From Marinobacter sp. F3R11 (GTDB lineage Bacteria; Pseudomonadota; Gammaproteobacteria; Pseudomonadales; Oleiphilaceae): a stretch of DNA of 64,000 bases. Shown piece after piece: positions 27,611 to 36,800 of the stretch. The translations under genes were made by a program, and so were the position numbers. Below the pieces are notes generated by a model. It was not told where the DNA came from. It saw only the letters and a list, made by a program, of their open reading frames with translations, and did not search any database. The DNA is taken from assembly GCF_003318275.1 (NCBI RefSeq), contig NZ_QOCH01000013.1, positions 186,001-250,000 of the forward strand. Reading direction: 5' to 3'. Position 1 is the first letter of the stretch; the number at the start of each line of letters is the position of its first letter.

Positions 27611-27748
27611 TTTCTGGGCACTCCATGGTCCGGGTTTTGAGCCAGTCTAAGCGTTGCTCTATCCCAAAGGGGTTAAATTAGCGGGAGTCTTTGTTGCGGT
27701 TTGTTGCACTTTGCACTCGGGCACATAGACTCTGTGATGCACTTCTCA

Positions 27749-28066
27749 TTAATCGCTCGATTCTACTGGCGCAGATTCGTCGCGAAATGCGTCATGGTAG
27801 CGGACAAGTCGTTGAAATTCGTAGCGCTCCAGAGGAGCAAATGCCTGCTCAACCATCAACTGCTCATCCAGCGCCTGAAGTTCGTCTACTTCTGGTGGCT
27901 GCCAGGGCACGAGGTACATAACCGTAGGCACCTCCTGATCTCCCTGAATGCGAGTACCCTCAATTGTGAGCACTTCCGAATTCAGCCCCGGATCCTGGGC
28001 GTGGACAGCTTGAAAGCCGAGCAACAACATGGCAATCAGCAAAAGCTGTTTCTCCGGTCGCCTCAT
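27749..28066 (-). CDS. Small exported hypothetical protein (105 aa)
   Basis: A 105-residue product with a clear signal peptide (about residues 1-23, LLLIAMLLLGFQAVHA) and an acidic, otherwise featureless mature part ending in a mostly helical region. I do not recognise the family. It lies 15 bases after the TPR lipoprotein gene in the minus-strand train, which suggests a periplasmic accessory part of the same machine, but that is context only. Confidence 0.7.
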   Translation of the reverse strand: MRRPEKQLLLIAMLLLGFQAVHAQDPGLNSEVLTIEGTRIQGDQEVPTVMYLVPWQPPEVDELQALDEQLMVEQAFAPLERYEFQRLVRYHDAFRDESAPVESSD

Positions 28067-28081
28067 AGCCTGCCCCTCAAA

Positions 28082-28687
28082 TCAGATTCTGTTTTTCGCA
28101 TCGTATATCCAGTCTTCCAGCTTTGGATCGGGCTCAACGGCTAGTGTTTTATACCGTTCATATAGCGGCAATGCCTGTGCAGGCTCTCCCAGATAGATAT
28201 CCAGCAAAAATGCCAGATTAAGCAATGCAGGCAAGTATTCCGGGTCGGCAGAAAGGGCAGCCCGGTAGTGTTGCTCAGCAGCCTTAAAATCGCCGGCATT
28301 ACGCGCAATTACGCCAAGATGGTTATGCGCGACCCGGTGCTCCGGATTCAGAACAAGCACTTCGTTGAACCGCGCCTGGGCTAGTTCACTATCGCCGGCC
28401 TGAAACGCAATGACACCCAGGTTTACCAGGGGGCCGGTACGTTCCGGATGCTGCGCGGCCATCTGTTCAAAGCGGCGAGCCGCCTCTTCAACATCACCGT
28501 TTTCCATTAACACTACGGCTTCAGCAAAAGCTTCCTGCAAAGCCGTTTCCGATTTGTCTGTTGCAGCAGACTGACCTGACGCACTGCCGCCAGGGGACCC
28601 TTCCGGGCGATCAGGTCCCAGCGCGCAACCAGACAACAGCAAAAGGCCAAGAACCATGCCCGCACTCAGTTTTTTATCCCAGATCAT
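28082..28687 (-). CDS. TPR-repeat lipoprotein (201 aa)
   Basis: A lipoprotein with signal and lipobox LLSGC (Cys about residue 21), a Gly/Ser-rich linker, then four or so tetratricopeptide repeats: AVVLMENGDVEEAARRFEQM, VNLGVIAFQAGDSELAQARF, NHLGVIARNAGDFKAAEQHY and ALLNLAFLLDIYLGEPAQAL. An open frame continues upstream, but GGAG eight bases before the ATG at 28687 marks the start; it overlaps the larger TPR gene by 14 bases. It probably acts as an outer-membrane-anchored scaffold, similar in architecture to TPR lipoproteins of Glt machinery. Confidence 0.82.
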   Translation of the reverse strand: MIWDKKLSAGMVLGLLLLSGCALGPDRPEGSPGGSASGQSAATDKSETALQEAFAEAVVLMENGDVEEAARRFEQMAAQHPERTGPLVNLGVIAFQAGDSELAQARFNEVLVLNPEHRVAHNHLGVIARNAGDFKAAEQHYRAALSADPEYLPALLNLAFLLDIYLGEPAQALPLYERYKTLAVEPDPKLEDWIYDAKNRI

Positions 28688-31655
28688 GGACTGCTCCGGC
28701 TGTGACTTCGGGTTTGTTGTAGCGTCCCGGTAGCAGACTTCGCAACGACTCATAACTACGTTGTACCCACTCATCGAAGATGCCTTCACGGGCACGACGA
28801 ATATTCTGTTCATGGATATCAATGGCGTTGTCTTCGAATGGATAAGCCTGCTCTTCGAGCAGCAATTCATATTGAGAAAGCTCCAGATCACTGAGCCCTT
28901 CAGGCCGCTCTGAATCCATCAGGTCTGCACCGAGGCGGTTGTAGATCTGAGCAATCTGATAACCTGCTTCTGTGGAGAACGACGATATACCGTAACCCGC
29001 AGTTGTCTGATAGGCCTGAACTGCCTGTTCAAGCGCGCGTGTTTTTTCTGCCATGCTTTCATTCAGAGGCAATGTCAGGCGGATACTGTCGTAATATGCC
29101 AGAGCGTCCCGGGCCAGTGTGGCAGAGGCCGAGGCGGCCAGATAACGCATACGGTCATCCGCTGCTTCAGGGTTCTGGTCCACTTTCTGCATCTGCCTGG
29201 TCAGCCAGACATCACGGCCTTCAAGATCGCCACGGGATTCGTAAAGCTCTGCCAGCCGGTTAGCAGCCTCCATATATACTGCTGCAGGTTCCGGGTGGCT
29301 GTTGGCGTATTGGCTCCAGGTATCTATCGCCTTGTCCTCATTTCCTGCCTGGTCGTATAGCTCAGCTGCAATCTGGAGATTCTCCCGACGCTCCTCTGGC
29401 GTGTCGGCCATAGCAACCATGCGGCTAAGTTCATCCCCGGCTTTCTCCCACTGGCCGGTTTCCCGATAGGCAAAAGCCAGCTTTGCAGGCACGGTATCAG
29501 CCAGTTCATGGTCCGGGAAACGCGTACGGAAGCCATTAAGTACATCAATGGCCTCGCCCCATCGCGCCGAGCTTACCAGCAGGGATGCCGCATCATATTG
29601 CGCATTGGCATTCAGGGAAGATGCTGATGCTACAGAGCCCACGCGCAGATACTCACTAACGGCTGCATCTACATTGCCCGCGTCTGCCAACTGCTCTGCC
29701 TGGCGGAATACAGACGCCGCCATATTTTCCTGAATACCCGCTCGCCTTTCGTCTTCAACAGGCATCATAGCCAGGGCATCCCGGTAGGATTGTTCAGCTT
29801 CCCCATAGCGTGCGAGCTCAAACAGGCTATGCCCTGCCATCAGCAGAGCCTCTGTAACCAGAGCAGGCTCCGCTGCCGGTTGCCAGGCAGCCAGTCGGGC
29901 TGCCATGGGAATCACCTCGTCAAGGTTTTGCTGATCGAACTCTCGCTGCAGAGCGATGTAATAAACACCGGGAGCTCGTGAATCCTGCGGAAAGGCATTC
30001 ACAAATCTCAGGCGGTTGAGTTGTTGCATTTCCTGCAAGGCAAACAGATCATCATTCGTTTCATTCGACCAGGTTCGCGAGTACTCGCGAAATGCCAGAA
30101 CAGAGGCATAGCCTGCTTCGGCGGCACGCTCATTCTGTTCCCCATCCACAGAGAAATCGTAAGCTACCCGTTCAAATGCCTGAATGGCGTCTGGCCACTC
30201 CTGTAGCTCAATATAGGTTTCCGCCAGCAGGAACAGCCGCTCAGGTGTGCGGGGGTGGTCCGGGAAGGTAGCAGCAAATTCAGCGTAATAGGCGGCAGCC
30301 TGACGAAAGTTATCCTCTGCTTCGGAACTCAGGTTACTGCGGTTTTCAGACTGAGGTTCCGGAGTCCCCTCAGGGAGCTGTGCCTGTTTCCGGGCTTCGC
30401 CGGCAAGCAGATAATGACGGTCAGCCAGCTCTGGCAGCAGAATCTCCAGCTGGTTTTCAATATAGGCCAAGGCTTCGGGATCAGCCTCAGGCCAGTAGTC
30501 ACTGTAGATGCCGTAACGTTTGATGAACTCGGCTTTGCGATCCGGTATGGCTTTGTCGAAACCGGCCAGTTCCAGAGTATCGATTATCCGCATGTGATAA
30601 CGCGGAGCCCAGGGACTGTCCGGATGCTCGTGAATATATACCTCAAACACATCAACAGCATCACTGTAGCGCTCACGTTCAACCAGCAGTTTACTGTACC
30701 GGTCGTACACGAGAACTTCATAGGGCCGGCTCCCGGTCTGCCGAAACAGGGCCTGCAAGGTTTCAGCACCATCGAGGTAGGAAAGCGAAAGGCCGACAAC
30801 CCGGAACAGATCTTCAGTGAGCGTCTGATATCGCTGATCCGACGCTTCTGCAGCCTCCTCTCCAGGCATGATCAGATCCAGCACCTCAACGTAACTGAGC
30901 AGAGCCTGCTCATAATCACCTTGTTTGAACTGGCTCCAGCCCTTCATATAGTGGGCATTCATCAGGAAGGAGGGATCGGCGTTTTGTTCTCCGCTGGCAC
31001 GGGTAACTTCATCAAATGCCACTTCCGCTTCGGAGTAGCGCCCATTGACGAACAGGATATCCGCACGCCGGAACTGTGCCTCTACCCAGTAATCTGAATC
31101 CGGATAGGATGTCACCAGCGTATCGAGGGACTGCAGCTGCTCTTCGGTTCTGCCACGCAACTCCCAGGCTCGGGCCAGCTGATAGTAAATCTGATCATTA
31201 CCTTTACGATCCGGATATTCCGCCAGCAGATTTGTATACGCCGCAATAGCGCCAGACAGATCATCTTCCGCGGTATCCGTCATAATCCGTTCAGCCCGGG
31301 CAAACTCAAGATCCGCAAGCCTGTGCCGGATGGTGACCTGCTTGGCGGGGTCATCCACGAGCGGCAGCAAATCCCTGTAACTGCGCATCACCGATTCAAG
31401 TGATACAGCAACCTCTGCACTTTCATCTGGTTTGCCCTCTACAACAGCGAGATCTGGCGTGTTTGACGAATTTGCAGAGCTTAACGATGCCAGGGTTCCG
31501 GGTCGTGCTTCTGACGCTCCCCCATCACCCGATCCCCACCACATAGACTGGCACCCGGTCGCCAGCATTGCATAAAAAACCGGTATCAATACCCGCATAC
31601 AAAGCGAAAAAGAACCGCGGCCTGATAGTCGCGTGCAAAACGGCGCTTTAATCAT
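28674..31655 (-). CDS. Large TPR-repeat lipoprotein (about 993 aa)
   Basis: A very large TPR protein. A basic N-terminus and hydrophobic segment end in lipobox LATGC, so it is a predicted lipoprotein. More than ten degenerate TPR/Sel1-like units follow, such as YYQLARAWELRGRTEEQLQSL, GWSQFKQGDYEQALLSYVEV and AFAYRETGQWEKAGDELSRM. The frame is open to 31772, but GGAGG seven bases before the ATG at 31655 fixes the start, overlapping the upstream gene by eight bases. Size and position recall the giant TPR scaffold proteins (GltD/GltI type) of gliding machinery; orthology not tested. Confidence 0.83.
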   Translation of the reverse strand: MIKAPFCTRLSGRGSFSLCMRVLIPVFYAMLATGCQSMWWGSGDGGASEARPGTLASLSSANSSNTPDLAVVEGKPDESAEVAVSLESVMRSYRDLLPLVDDPAKQVTIRHRLADLEFARAERIMTDTAEDDLSGAIAAYTNLLAEYPDRKGNDQIYYQLARAWELRGRTEEQLQSLDTLVTSYPDSDYWVEAQFRRADILFVNGRYSEAEVAFDEVTRASGEQNADPSFLMNAHYMKGWSQFKQGDYEQALLSYVEVLDLIMPGEEAAEASDQRYQTLTEDLFRVVGLSLSYLDGAETLQALFRQTGSRPYEVLVYDRYSKLLVERERYSDAVDVFEVYIHEHPDSPWAPRYHMRIIDTLELAGFDKAIPDRKAEFIKRYGIYSDYWPEADPEALAYIENQLEILLPELADRHYLLAGEARKQAQLPEGTPEPQSENRSNLSSEAEDNFRQAAAYYAEFAATFPDHPRTPERLFLLAETYIELQEWPDAIQAFERVAYDFSVDGEQNERAAEAGYASVLAFREYSRTWSNETNDDLFALQEMQQLNRLRFVNAFPQDSRAPGVYYIALQREFDQQNLDEVIPMAARLAAWQPAAEPALVTEALLMAGHSLFELARYGEAEQSYRDALAMMPVEDERRAGIQENMAASVFRQAEQLADAGNVDAAVSEYLRVGSVASASSLNANAQYDAASLLVSSARWGEAIDVLNGFRTRFPDHELADTVPAKLAFAYRETGQWEKAGDELSRMVAMADTPEERRENLQIAAELYDQAGNEDKAIDTWSQYANSHPEPAAVYMEAANRLAELYESRGDLEGRDVWLTRQMQKVDQNPEAADDRMRYLAASASATLARDALAYYDSIRLTLPLNESMAEKTRALEQAVQAYQTTAGYGISSFSTEAGYQIAQIYNRLGADLMDSERPEGLSDLELSQYELLLEEQAYPFEDNAIDIHEQNIRRAREGIFDEWVQRSYESLRSLLPGRYNKPEVTAGAVHDLG

Positions 31656-33660
31656 TGGCAGCCTCCGCATTGCTGTCTTCCCGGAACAGTTGATCTGCCA
31701 GCCGCGCCTGGGCATGGCGAGATGCAACCAGATAACGCCGAAGTTCATTGTTCTGCTGTTCAAGGGCCTCATCCAGACGCCCCATAAGCATGCTCCTTGC
31801 CATCGTTAATGCATCCTGCACCTGGGCTTTCAGCGACTGAATCTCCTCGGCGTTGCGGGCCAGACGTCCAGCCAGCTCGCTATGCTCACTGTCTACGGCC
31901 ATCAGGGCTTCGATAGCAGCTCTCTGGTTGAGGAACTGCTCCATTTCCCGGTCCAGTTCACGCAGCTGTTTCTGGGCAGCCCAACGATTTACACCGTAAT
32001 CGTCAGCGATACTCCAGTCGAAGTAAGCTTTCATTCGCCGGTAGGTTTCCCGTTGTCTGGCCGTGCTCTGATCATCGGGGAGTTGTGCGAGAGTGGCCGC
32101 AACCTTATCCAGTCTCTTCTTCAGGGCTTTCTGTTCCGTTGTCATAAAAAATACGACATCTTCTGCGGCAACGGCTGCCTGAATATCTTCACGAAAAAAT
32201 CTGTGTGCTTCTGCCCAGTCGTCTGCATGCTGTTGCTCAAGTTCAGAACGGGCCTCACTGCTCCGACGTTCGCGCTGGATCCGTCGTGTTTCAAGCATGG
32301 TTTCGAACGTGCTCAGCTGCTCTTGCCGCTGCGTAAGCAACGCCCGCATCCGGTAGAGCTCATGCAGTTCCCCAAGCGCCTGCTGGAAAGGTTCTGTTGC
32401 CAGTACTTCTGACAGCCCGAAATCATCAGGCATCACCCGTAAGCGGCCATATGCGTCGGTAACAATCTCATTGTTGTCGTAGAGAAAGTTCAACCGTGCC
32501 ATCAGATTTTCTTCGGTTAGTGCAAGCCGGGCGGCAATCAGCTCCTCACCCCGTGTTTCGTAATGCTCAGCTGCCTGCATAAACGCGGTTAATGCCTTGC
32601 GGGGCTGGTTCATTTGCTCAAGCACGTAACCCCGCGCATAGGGGACCTGCTCTCTCCAGGCCAGAAACAATGACCGCTGCGACAAAGCATCAAGTGCATC
32701 AAGTGCCCGCTGCATCTCGCCCTGGCCCGCTGCGGCCACCGCATAATCAAATAAAGCTCTGTCGGAAAACACACCATCCAGCGGCATGGCACCCAGAAGC
32801 GTTAATGCGTCATCAAACCGGGAGTCTCTCAGGTACAAACGGGCAAGGGACAATCTGCTTTTATCCAGGAGTGCACGATGCTCGGAGATCAGATCTTTCT
32901 CCGGCATTTCGTCTTCCATATCGGCAATAAGTTTACGCAGACTTTCCTGGGCTTTCGTATACTCTTCGGCGGCTATCTGTGCCATGGCTATGTTGTAGCT
33001 GAGATAGTATGCCCATGGCTCAGTCCGCTCCATTTGGTCAAGCAGGCTTTCAACCAGCGCTGCACTACCCGATTCGCCAGCAAACTCCTCGGATATCATG
33101 GCCAGCCGGGCTCTCAGATAAAGCCATTCTTCAAAAAGCCCTGGCTCACTATCTTCCAGGATCTCTGGGTCAACCCGCAGGAGATTCTCATAGGCCGGTC
33201 CATAGTCACCTTCGAGATAGAACACCTTCCCCAGATAAAACCATGCCTGGGTACGCACCTCTGGCTCCAGAGTTATATGCGAAGCTGCATCTTCTGAGTC
33301 ATCACCTGCACCGTCGCTCGTCTCTACAAGCAATCGGGTGAATAATTCACGGGCTTCGCGGGTCATGCCATACGAAAGCATAAGCCCGCCCTCAACAAGT
33401 TCCGGGTAGGCTCCATGCCCACTGATGCCGCCACGCTCACGGGCCACATCCAGCAGCGTCAGGGCATCAAAGGAAGCACCCTGATGGTAGTTGTACAGTA
33501 CCCAGCCATACATGGGGTCCTGAGCACGCTCAGGTGCATCGTCGGCAACCAACACCGGCGCACCAAGTGCGAACGGCAATAAACTGACGGCTGTAGCCAC
33601 CCAACGTGCCGTCGTGCCGGAATATAATGCCCTTGTATTGAATGCCACCGTCCGTGTCAC
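31648..33660 (-). CDS. Exported TPR and coiled-coil protein (about 670 aa)
   Basis: An exported protein: signal-like segment (WVATAVSLLPFALGAPVLVA), then TPR-like helical repeats over about residues 55-370, then long heptad-rich coiled coil (about 420-665, Arg/Glu/Gln-rich). GTG at 33660 gives a four-base GTGA overlap with the previous gene and has GGAG five bases upstream; GTG at 33666 is possible. There is no enzyme motif. It is probably a periplasmic scaffold linking the barrels and TPR lipoproteins to the motor, by context. Confidence 0.8.
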   Translation of the reverse strand: MTRTVAFNTRALYSGTTARWVATAVSLLPFALGAPVLVADDAPERAQDPMYGWVLYNYHQGASFDALTLLDVARERGGISGHGAYPELVEGGLMLSYGMTREARELFTRLLVETSDGAGDDSEDAASHITLEPEVRTQAWFYLGKVFYLEGDYGPAYENLLRVDPEILEDSEPGLFEEWLYLRARLAMISEEFAGESGSAALVESLLDQMERTEPWAYYLSYNIAMAQIAAEEYTKAQESLRKLIADMEDEMPEKDLISEHRALLDKSRLSLARLYLRDSRFDDALTLLGAMPLDGVFSDRALFDYAVAAAGQGEMQRALDALDALSQRSLFLAWREQVPYARGYVLEQMNQPRKALTAFMQAAEHYETRGEELIAARLALTEENLMARLNFLYDNNEIVTDAYGRLRVMPDDFGLSEVLATEPFQQALGELHELYRMRALLTQRQEQLSTFETMLETRRIQRERRSSEARSELEQQHADDWAEAHRFFREDIQAAVAAEDVVFFMTTEQKALKKRLDKVAATLAQLPDDQSTARQRETYRRMKAYFDWSIADDYGVNRWAAQKQLRELDREMEQFLNQRAAIEALMAVDSEHSELAGRLARNAEEIQSLKAQVQDALTMARSMLMGRLDEALEQQNNELRRYLVASRHAQARLADQLFREDSNAEAAND

Positions 33661-34202
33661 TCCCACTCCACAATGGAGACCATGGGCTGATAATCCGAGG
33701 AACGATCCTGAATGCGGATTTCCAGCGCAGCTGTCTCAGTACCCTTGTCAAAAGCCAGGGTTGCTGCCTGTTTGTATGCACGATTGTCCGGACCAATACC
33801 CTCTACGAAAGCCGTTATCTCGTGAGTGCCGGTTTTCAGGTTGCCAATAAACAAGCGCTGCATGCCTCCGCGCTCAAGAGCAGTGACCTGGCGGTCTGTA
33901 TAAAGGTGCGAAGCCACAATATCGTCATCCACCTTCAGCTTCACCGTATCCACTTTAAGGAATTCGCCCGTATCAATGCTGAGGAAAACCGCAAACTGCG
34001 TGCTGGCAGGAAACAGCAGGTCTTCTTCCAGAATGAAGAGATCCCGGTTCAGGCCGATGACCTTCTTCTTCAGCTCTTCAACGCGCTCTGCTACAGCCTT
34101 GCTGTCTGGCGAGGCCTCCGTTTCCGCGTGCACCGCTGTAGTTATAAACAAGACCATTGTCACAAGTACGCCGGCCAACAGGGTTTTGAATGAATCCTTC
34201 AT
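33657..34202 (-). CDS. Exported protein of unknown family (181 aa)
   Basis: A periplasmic protein with a signal peptide (about residues 1-26, ending VHA), a helical stretch with heptads (AVAERVEELKKKVIGLNRDLFILEEDLLF) and a beta-rich domain (SIDTGEFLKVDTVKLKVDD ... THEITAFVEGIGPDNRAYK) that looks like an Ig-like sandwich. I see no DNA-binding motif. It is coupled by a four-base overlap to the TPR coiled-coil gene, and sits 19 bases after the DUF3570 barrel, so a periplasmic partner of those proteins is likely. Confidence 0.78.
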   Translation of the reverse strand: MKDSFKTLLAGVLVTMVLFITTAVHAETEASPDSKAVAERVEELKKKVIGLNRDLFILEEDLLFPASTQFAVFLSIDTGEFLKVDTVKLKVDDDIVASHLYTDRQVTALERGGMQRLFIGNLKTGTHEITAFVEGIGPDNRAYKQAATLAFDKGTETAALEIRIQDRSSDYQPMVSIVEWE

Positions 34203-34221
34203 AATCAGGTTTCCTGCAAAC

Positions 34222-35382
34222 TCAGTATTCGAGAATCACGGATGCTCTGGTAACCAGCGCATCGAAAGAATAAAGCGGCTCTTCGCCCGGCAGATAGGTG
34301 CCCGAAGCGGTAACATCCCGAAAGTTGTCATAATCAAAATTTAACCAGTCCAGCAGCAGACTGAACTGAACCCGCTTGATGCCTGGCAAGGATGTCTGTT
34401 TCCACTCATAGACGGCCCCCGTTCCGACGGTGGTACCTGAAAGCGAACTCATTTCCTTGTCTCTGGCCAGATGCGTCTGCGAGTTTTCATAGGGGAAAAG
34501 ATCGCTGTAGAAATCGGCTTCACCCTGGCTGTAATAGCGAACCGAGCCTTCGAGCGTCCAGCGCTCATTCAATGCATGCACATAACCCAATTCCACGGTG
34601 TGCGCATCAATACCCCAGGTGTCACTGAAATACCGGTATTCCCCTCTGATGGAGGCCCGATAAGGCAAATGATAGATGGCCCGCGCCGCTACCGACGTAC
34701 TGGTCCGGGTTTCGGGATAACGCTCAGGCTGATAAAGAAAAGAGGTTGCATCATCAGGATCCAGGTAGCGGTTCTGACGGTAAGGGTTCTGCAAATAACC
34801 CTCATCCGTGACCACCTCGAGATCAAGCCCGACCAGCGTATTACGGGTAAGAACCTGACTGATACCAATCTGGTAATTACGACGATCAGCATCTTCGCTG
34901 AAGCTGTCATTACCTATCCTGCCTACATCATCCCAGCCTTCTGCATAACCCAGCGTGATCGTAGACATTCCACCAAAGAACTCCTGGCTTACGGTGAAGT
35001 AAACCGTATTGGCTTCAAAGTCGTTTTCGGAACTGTTCGTATACCCGAGGCTCATAATTGAACGATCATAGAGATAATCGACACCAACCGTATATTCGGT
35101 GCGTTCTTCAGTGTAAGCACTTGCAGTTGCCAGCACGTCTACAGAGGCTGCCGATACCGCATCCACGTAATATTGCCCGGTCACAGATACTTGAGATCCG
35201 ACACTCTTACGTGCAAGTACCACTGGACCGTCGATTACCATGCCGCCGCCGTCGTAACGGTGATAAAGCACATCCACACTATCCACAGGCAGCGTTGCGG
35301 CCTGAACGAACGAGTGCGGCACCATCCCAACAACAAAAAGCAGCAACAGCCGTGCGAAGCGACTGCGATCAGTTACACCCAC
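34222..35382 (-). CDS. DUF3570 outer-membrane beta-barrel protein
   Basis: A 386-residue predicted barrel. After a signal peptide (LLLLFVVGMVPHSFVQA) come VDVLYHRYDGGGMVIDGP and many amphipathic aromatic strands (YTVGVDYLYDRSIMSLGYT, RNYQIGISQVL, HTVELGYVHALNERW), ending in RASVILEY, a BAM-type terminal aromatic. This is the DUF3570 pattern. The frame is open to 35466; GTG at 35382 is preferred because GGGAGG lies five bases upstream. It overlaps DUF4266 by 14 bases, the usual DUF4266-DUF3570 pairing as I recall it. Function unknown. Confidence 0.84.
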   Translation of the reverse strand: MGVTDRSRFARLLLLFVVGMVPHSFVQAATLPVDSVDVLYHRYDGGGMVIDGPVVLARKSVGSQVSVTGQYYVDAVSAASVDVLATASAYTEERTEYTVGVDYLYDRSIMSLGYTNSSENDFEANTVYFTVSQEFFGGMSTITLGYAEGWDDVGRIGNDSFSEDADRRNYQIGISQVLTRNTLVGLDLEVVTDEGYLQNPYRQNRYLDPDDATSFLYQPERYPETRTSTSVAARAIYHLPYRASIRGEYRYFSDTWGIDAHTVELGYVHALNERWTLEGSVRYYSQGEADFYSDLFPYENSQTHLARDKEMSSLSGTTVGTGAVYEWKQTSLPGIKRVQFSLLLDWLNFDYDNFRDVTASGTYLPGEEPLYSFDALVTRASVILEY

Positions 35383-35605
35383 AACCACCTCCCGAGCCGC
35401 CTTCAGCCCCACGGGCAGATTCCCGGGCCTGGTAAACGTGGTGCATGTATGAATCTGCCTTGCCATGCCGGCTCAGGCTCATGACCGGATCAGCCAGACG
35501 ATCCCTTTCATAGGGCTTCACCCATGGCTTGACAGAACTGCAACCGGCCGTTGCCGAAAGCAACAGCACCAACAACAGCGGCATGATCATGGTTAATCTG
35601 CGCAT
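35369..35605 (-). CDS. DUF4266 small lipoprotein with Gly/Cys tail
   Basis: A small lipoprotein (78 aa from ATG 35605; a GTG at 35629 overlapping tlpA is possible). The lipobox is SATAGC. The mature part has KPWVKPYERDRLADPVM, a His-containing segment (HGKADSYMHHVYQARESA) and the family's end GGCGCN with two cysteines. That tail plus histidines hints at metal or haem contact, which is inference. Position directly before DUF3570 and after a TlpA protein matches the recurrent gene set. Confidence 0.83.
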   Translation of the reverse strand: MRRLTMIMPLLLVLLLSATAGCSSVKPWVKPYERDRLADPVMSLSRHGKADSYMHHVYQARESARGAEGGSGGGCGCN

Positions 35606-35625
35606 AACGCTTACCCACCCCGGAA

Positions 35626-36123
35626 TCACTCTCGAACCAGCTCTCTGATCTGGGCTTCGTAGTCATCTTCGTAGCCAGGTTTGTAGCCATAATGGATGTA
35701 CCGGGCCTTGCCATCGCGATCAATCATCACCGTGGTCGGCATAGCCGGTACTTCATACAACTCACTCACAGAACTTTCCGGGTCATACAGAACCGGATAG
35801 CTAACCGGCACCTTGTCCAGAAAACGCAGTGCCTCGTCACGATTTTCGTCAACATTCACTGCGAGGATCGTAAAGCCCAGGTCCTGATAACGGCTGTAGA
35901 TATCGTCCATCAAGGGCATTTCCTGGCGGCAGGGGCCACACCAGGATGCCCAGAAGTTCAGCATGACCACTTCGCCGCGATGATCTTCAAGGCGGACGTT
36001 ATCTCCGGAGCGGCTTTCCAGCGTAAAATCCGGCGCTGGAACATTGATAGCGTCTGCCTGAACCGTTGATACTGCTCCCGTCAGAGCAAGTGCCAGAACA
36101 ATACTTGTAACCGGGGTATTCAT
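35626..36123 (-). CDS. TlpA/ResA-like periplasmic thioredoxin
   Basis: A 165-residue exported thioredoxin-fold protein: signal peptide (about residues 1-23), the AhpC/TlpA-type start PAPDFTLESRSG, active site WCGPC (C62/C65) in MLNFWASWCGPCR and cis-Pro AMPTT. It would act as a dedicated disulfide reductase, for instance keeping CxxCH haem sites or the DUF4266 cysteines reduced, using electrons from DsbD. Fits a locus encoding several CxxCH proteins. Lies 17 bases after the small barrel gene. Confidence 0.88.
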   Translation of the reverse strand: MNTPVTSIVLALALTGAVSTVQADAINVPAPDFTLESRSGDNVRLEDHRGEVVMLNFWASWCGPCRQEMPLMDDIYSRYQDLGFTILAVNVDENRDEALRFLDKVPVSYPVLYDPESSVSELYEVPAMPTTVMIDRDGKARYIHYGYKPGYEDDYEAQIRELVRE

Positions 36124-36140
36124 ATAAAAGGCTCCTGTAT

Positions 36141-36800
36141 TCAGAAAAAGACCGACAGTCCGGAACTGATTTCGGTATTCATGGACGTCTTCTCCGCACC
36201 CACTACATCAATGCGATAGTAGTGCTGGCGCACACCCAGATGGATCGAAAGGCTGTCTGTAAGAAGAATCTGATAGCCTGCACCGGCGTTAAGGGTAAAG
36301 CGCGTATCACCGCCAAAATCCGTAGCACCTGCGCCGGCAATTAAATAAAAGTTGGTATTGAAGGCGTAGTTCTCAGTGAGAAAAGCCTCACCGGGCAGGA
36401 TGTTGTAACCCAGATTGATGTTGTAATACTGGTAATCACGCTCGCCGTCTGCCAGCACCTGTACGTTACCCGCCAGGTTCTCAAAACTGGTTTCGCCACC
36501 TTCAGCAAAACCGATACCTGCCTCGAAAAAGAAGGATTCGCTCAGGTGATAGGTGAGCTTGCCGCCGTACACCATCGACGACTCAAAGTCTTCAATATTG
36601 AGCACGCCTACAAAGGCTCCGATCTCGAAGTTCTCGGTATCGATCAGCGCTTCGTCAACCGGCACGGGTTTTACATCCGGTTCAATTAAAGGCCGGTCGT
36701 CGCGATCAGACTCTTCCGCCGCAAACACATTGGGCGTAAACGCCATGACTTGTGCCAGGCAGAACCCGGTCAGAAAAAGATACTTAGTCCGATTTTCCAT
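36141..36800 (-). CDS. Small outer-membrane beta-barrel protein (219 aa)
   Basis: An exported protein (signal about residues 1-27, ending VFA) with a short acidic Pro-containing linker, then an eight-strand-type barrel: IGAFVGVLNIEDF, YGGKLTYHLSESFFFEAGIGF, YQYYNINLGYNIL, FYLIAGAGAT, FTLNAGAGYQILL, ending GLSVFF with terminal Phe. This is the outer-membrane beta-barrel domain group found with gliding-like clusters. Its start lies inside the end of the upstream SH3-barrel gene (31-base overlap), and both end in near-identical GLS(V/I)FF, so they may be paralogous barrels. Confidence 0.8.
   Translation of the reverse strand: MENRTKYLFLTGFCLAQVMAFTPNVFAAEESDRDDRPLIEPDVKPVPVDEALIDTENFEIGAFVGVLNIEDFESSMVYGGKLTYHLSESFFFEAGIGFAEGGETSFENLAGNVQVLADGERDYQYYNINLGYNILPGEAFLTENYAFNTNFYLIAGAGATDFGGDTRFTLNAGAGYQILLTDSLSIHLGVRQHYYRIDVVGAEKTSMNTEISSGLSVFF

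Noticed and set aside
30255..31097. 280-aa plus-strand frame inside the large TPR gene
   Set aside because: It is antisense to a well-supported TPR coding sequence, has no ribosome site or recognisable domain.
33657..34202. AraC-family regulator for the 181-aa protein
   Set aside because: It has a signal peptide, a coiled stretch and beta-rich domain and no helix-turn-helix.
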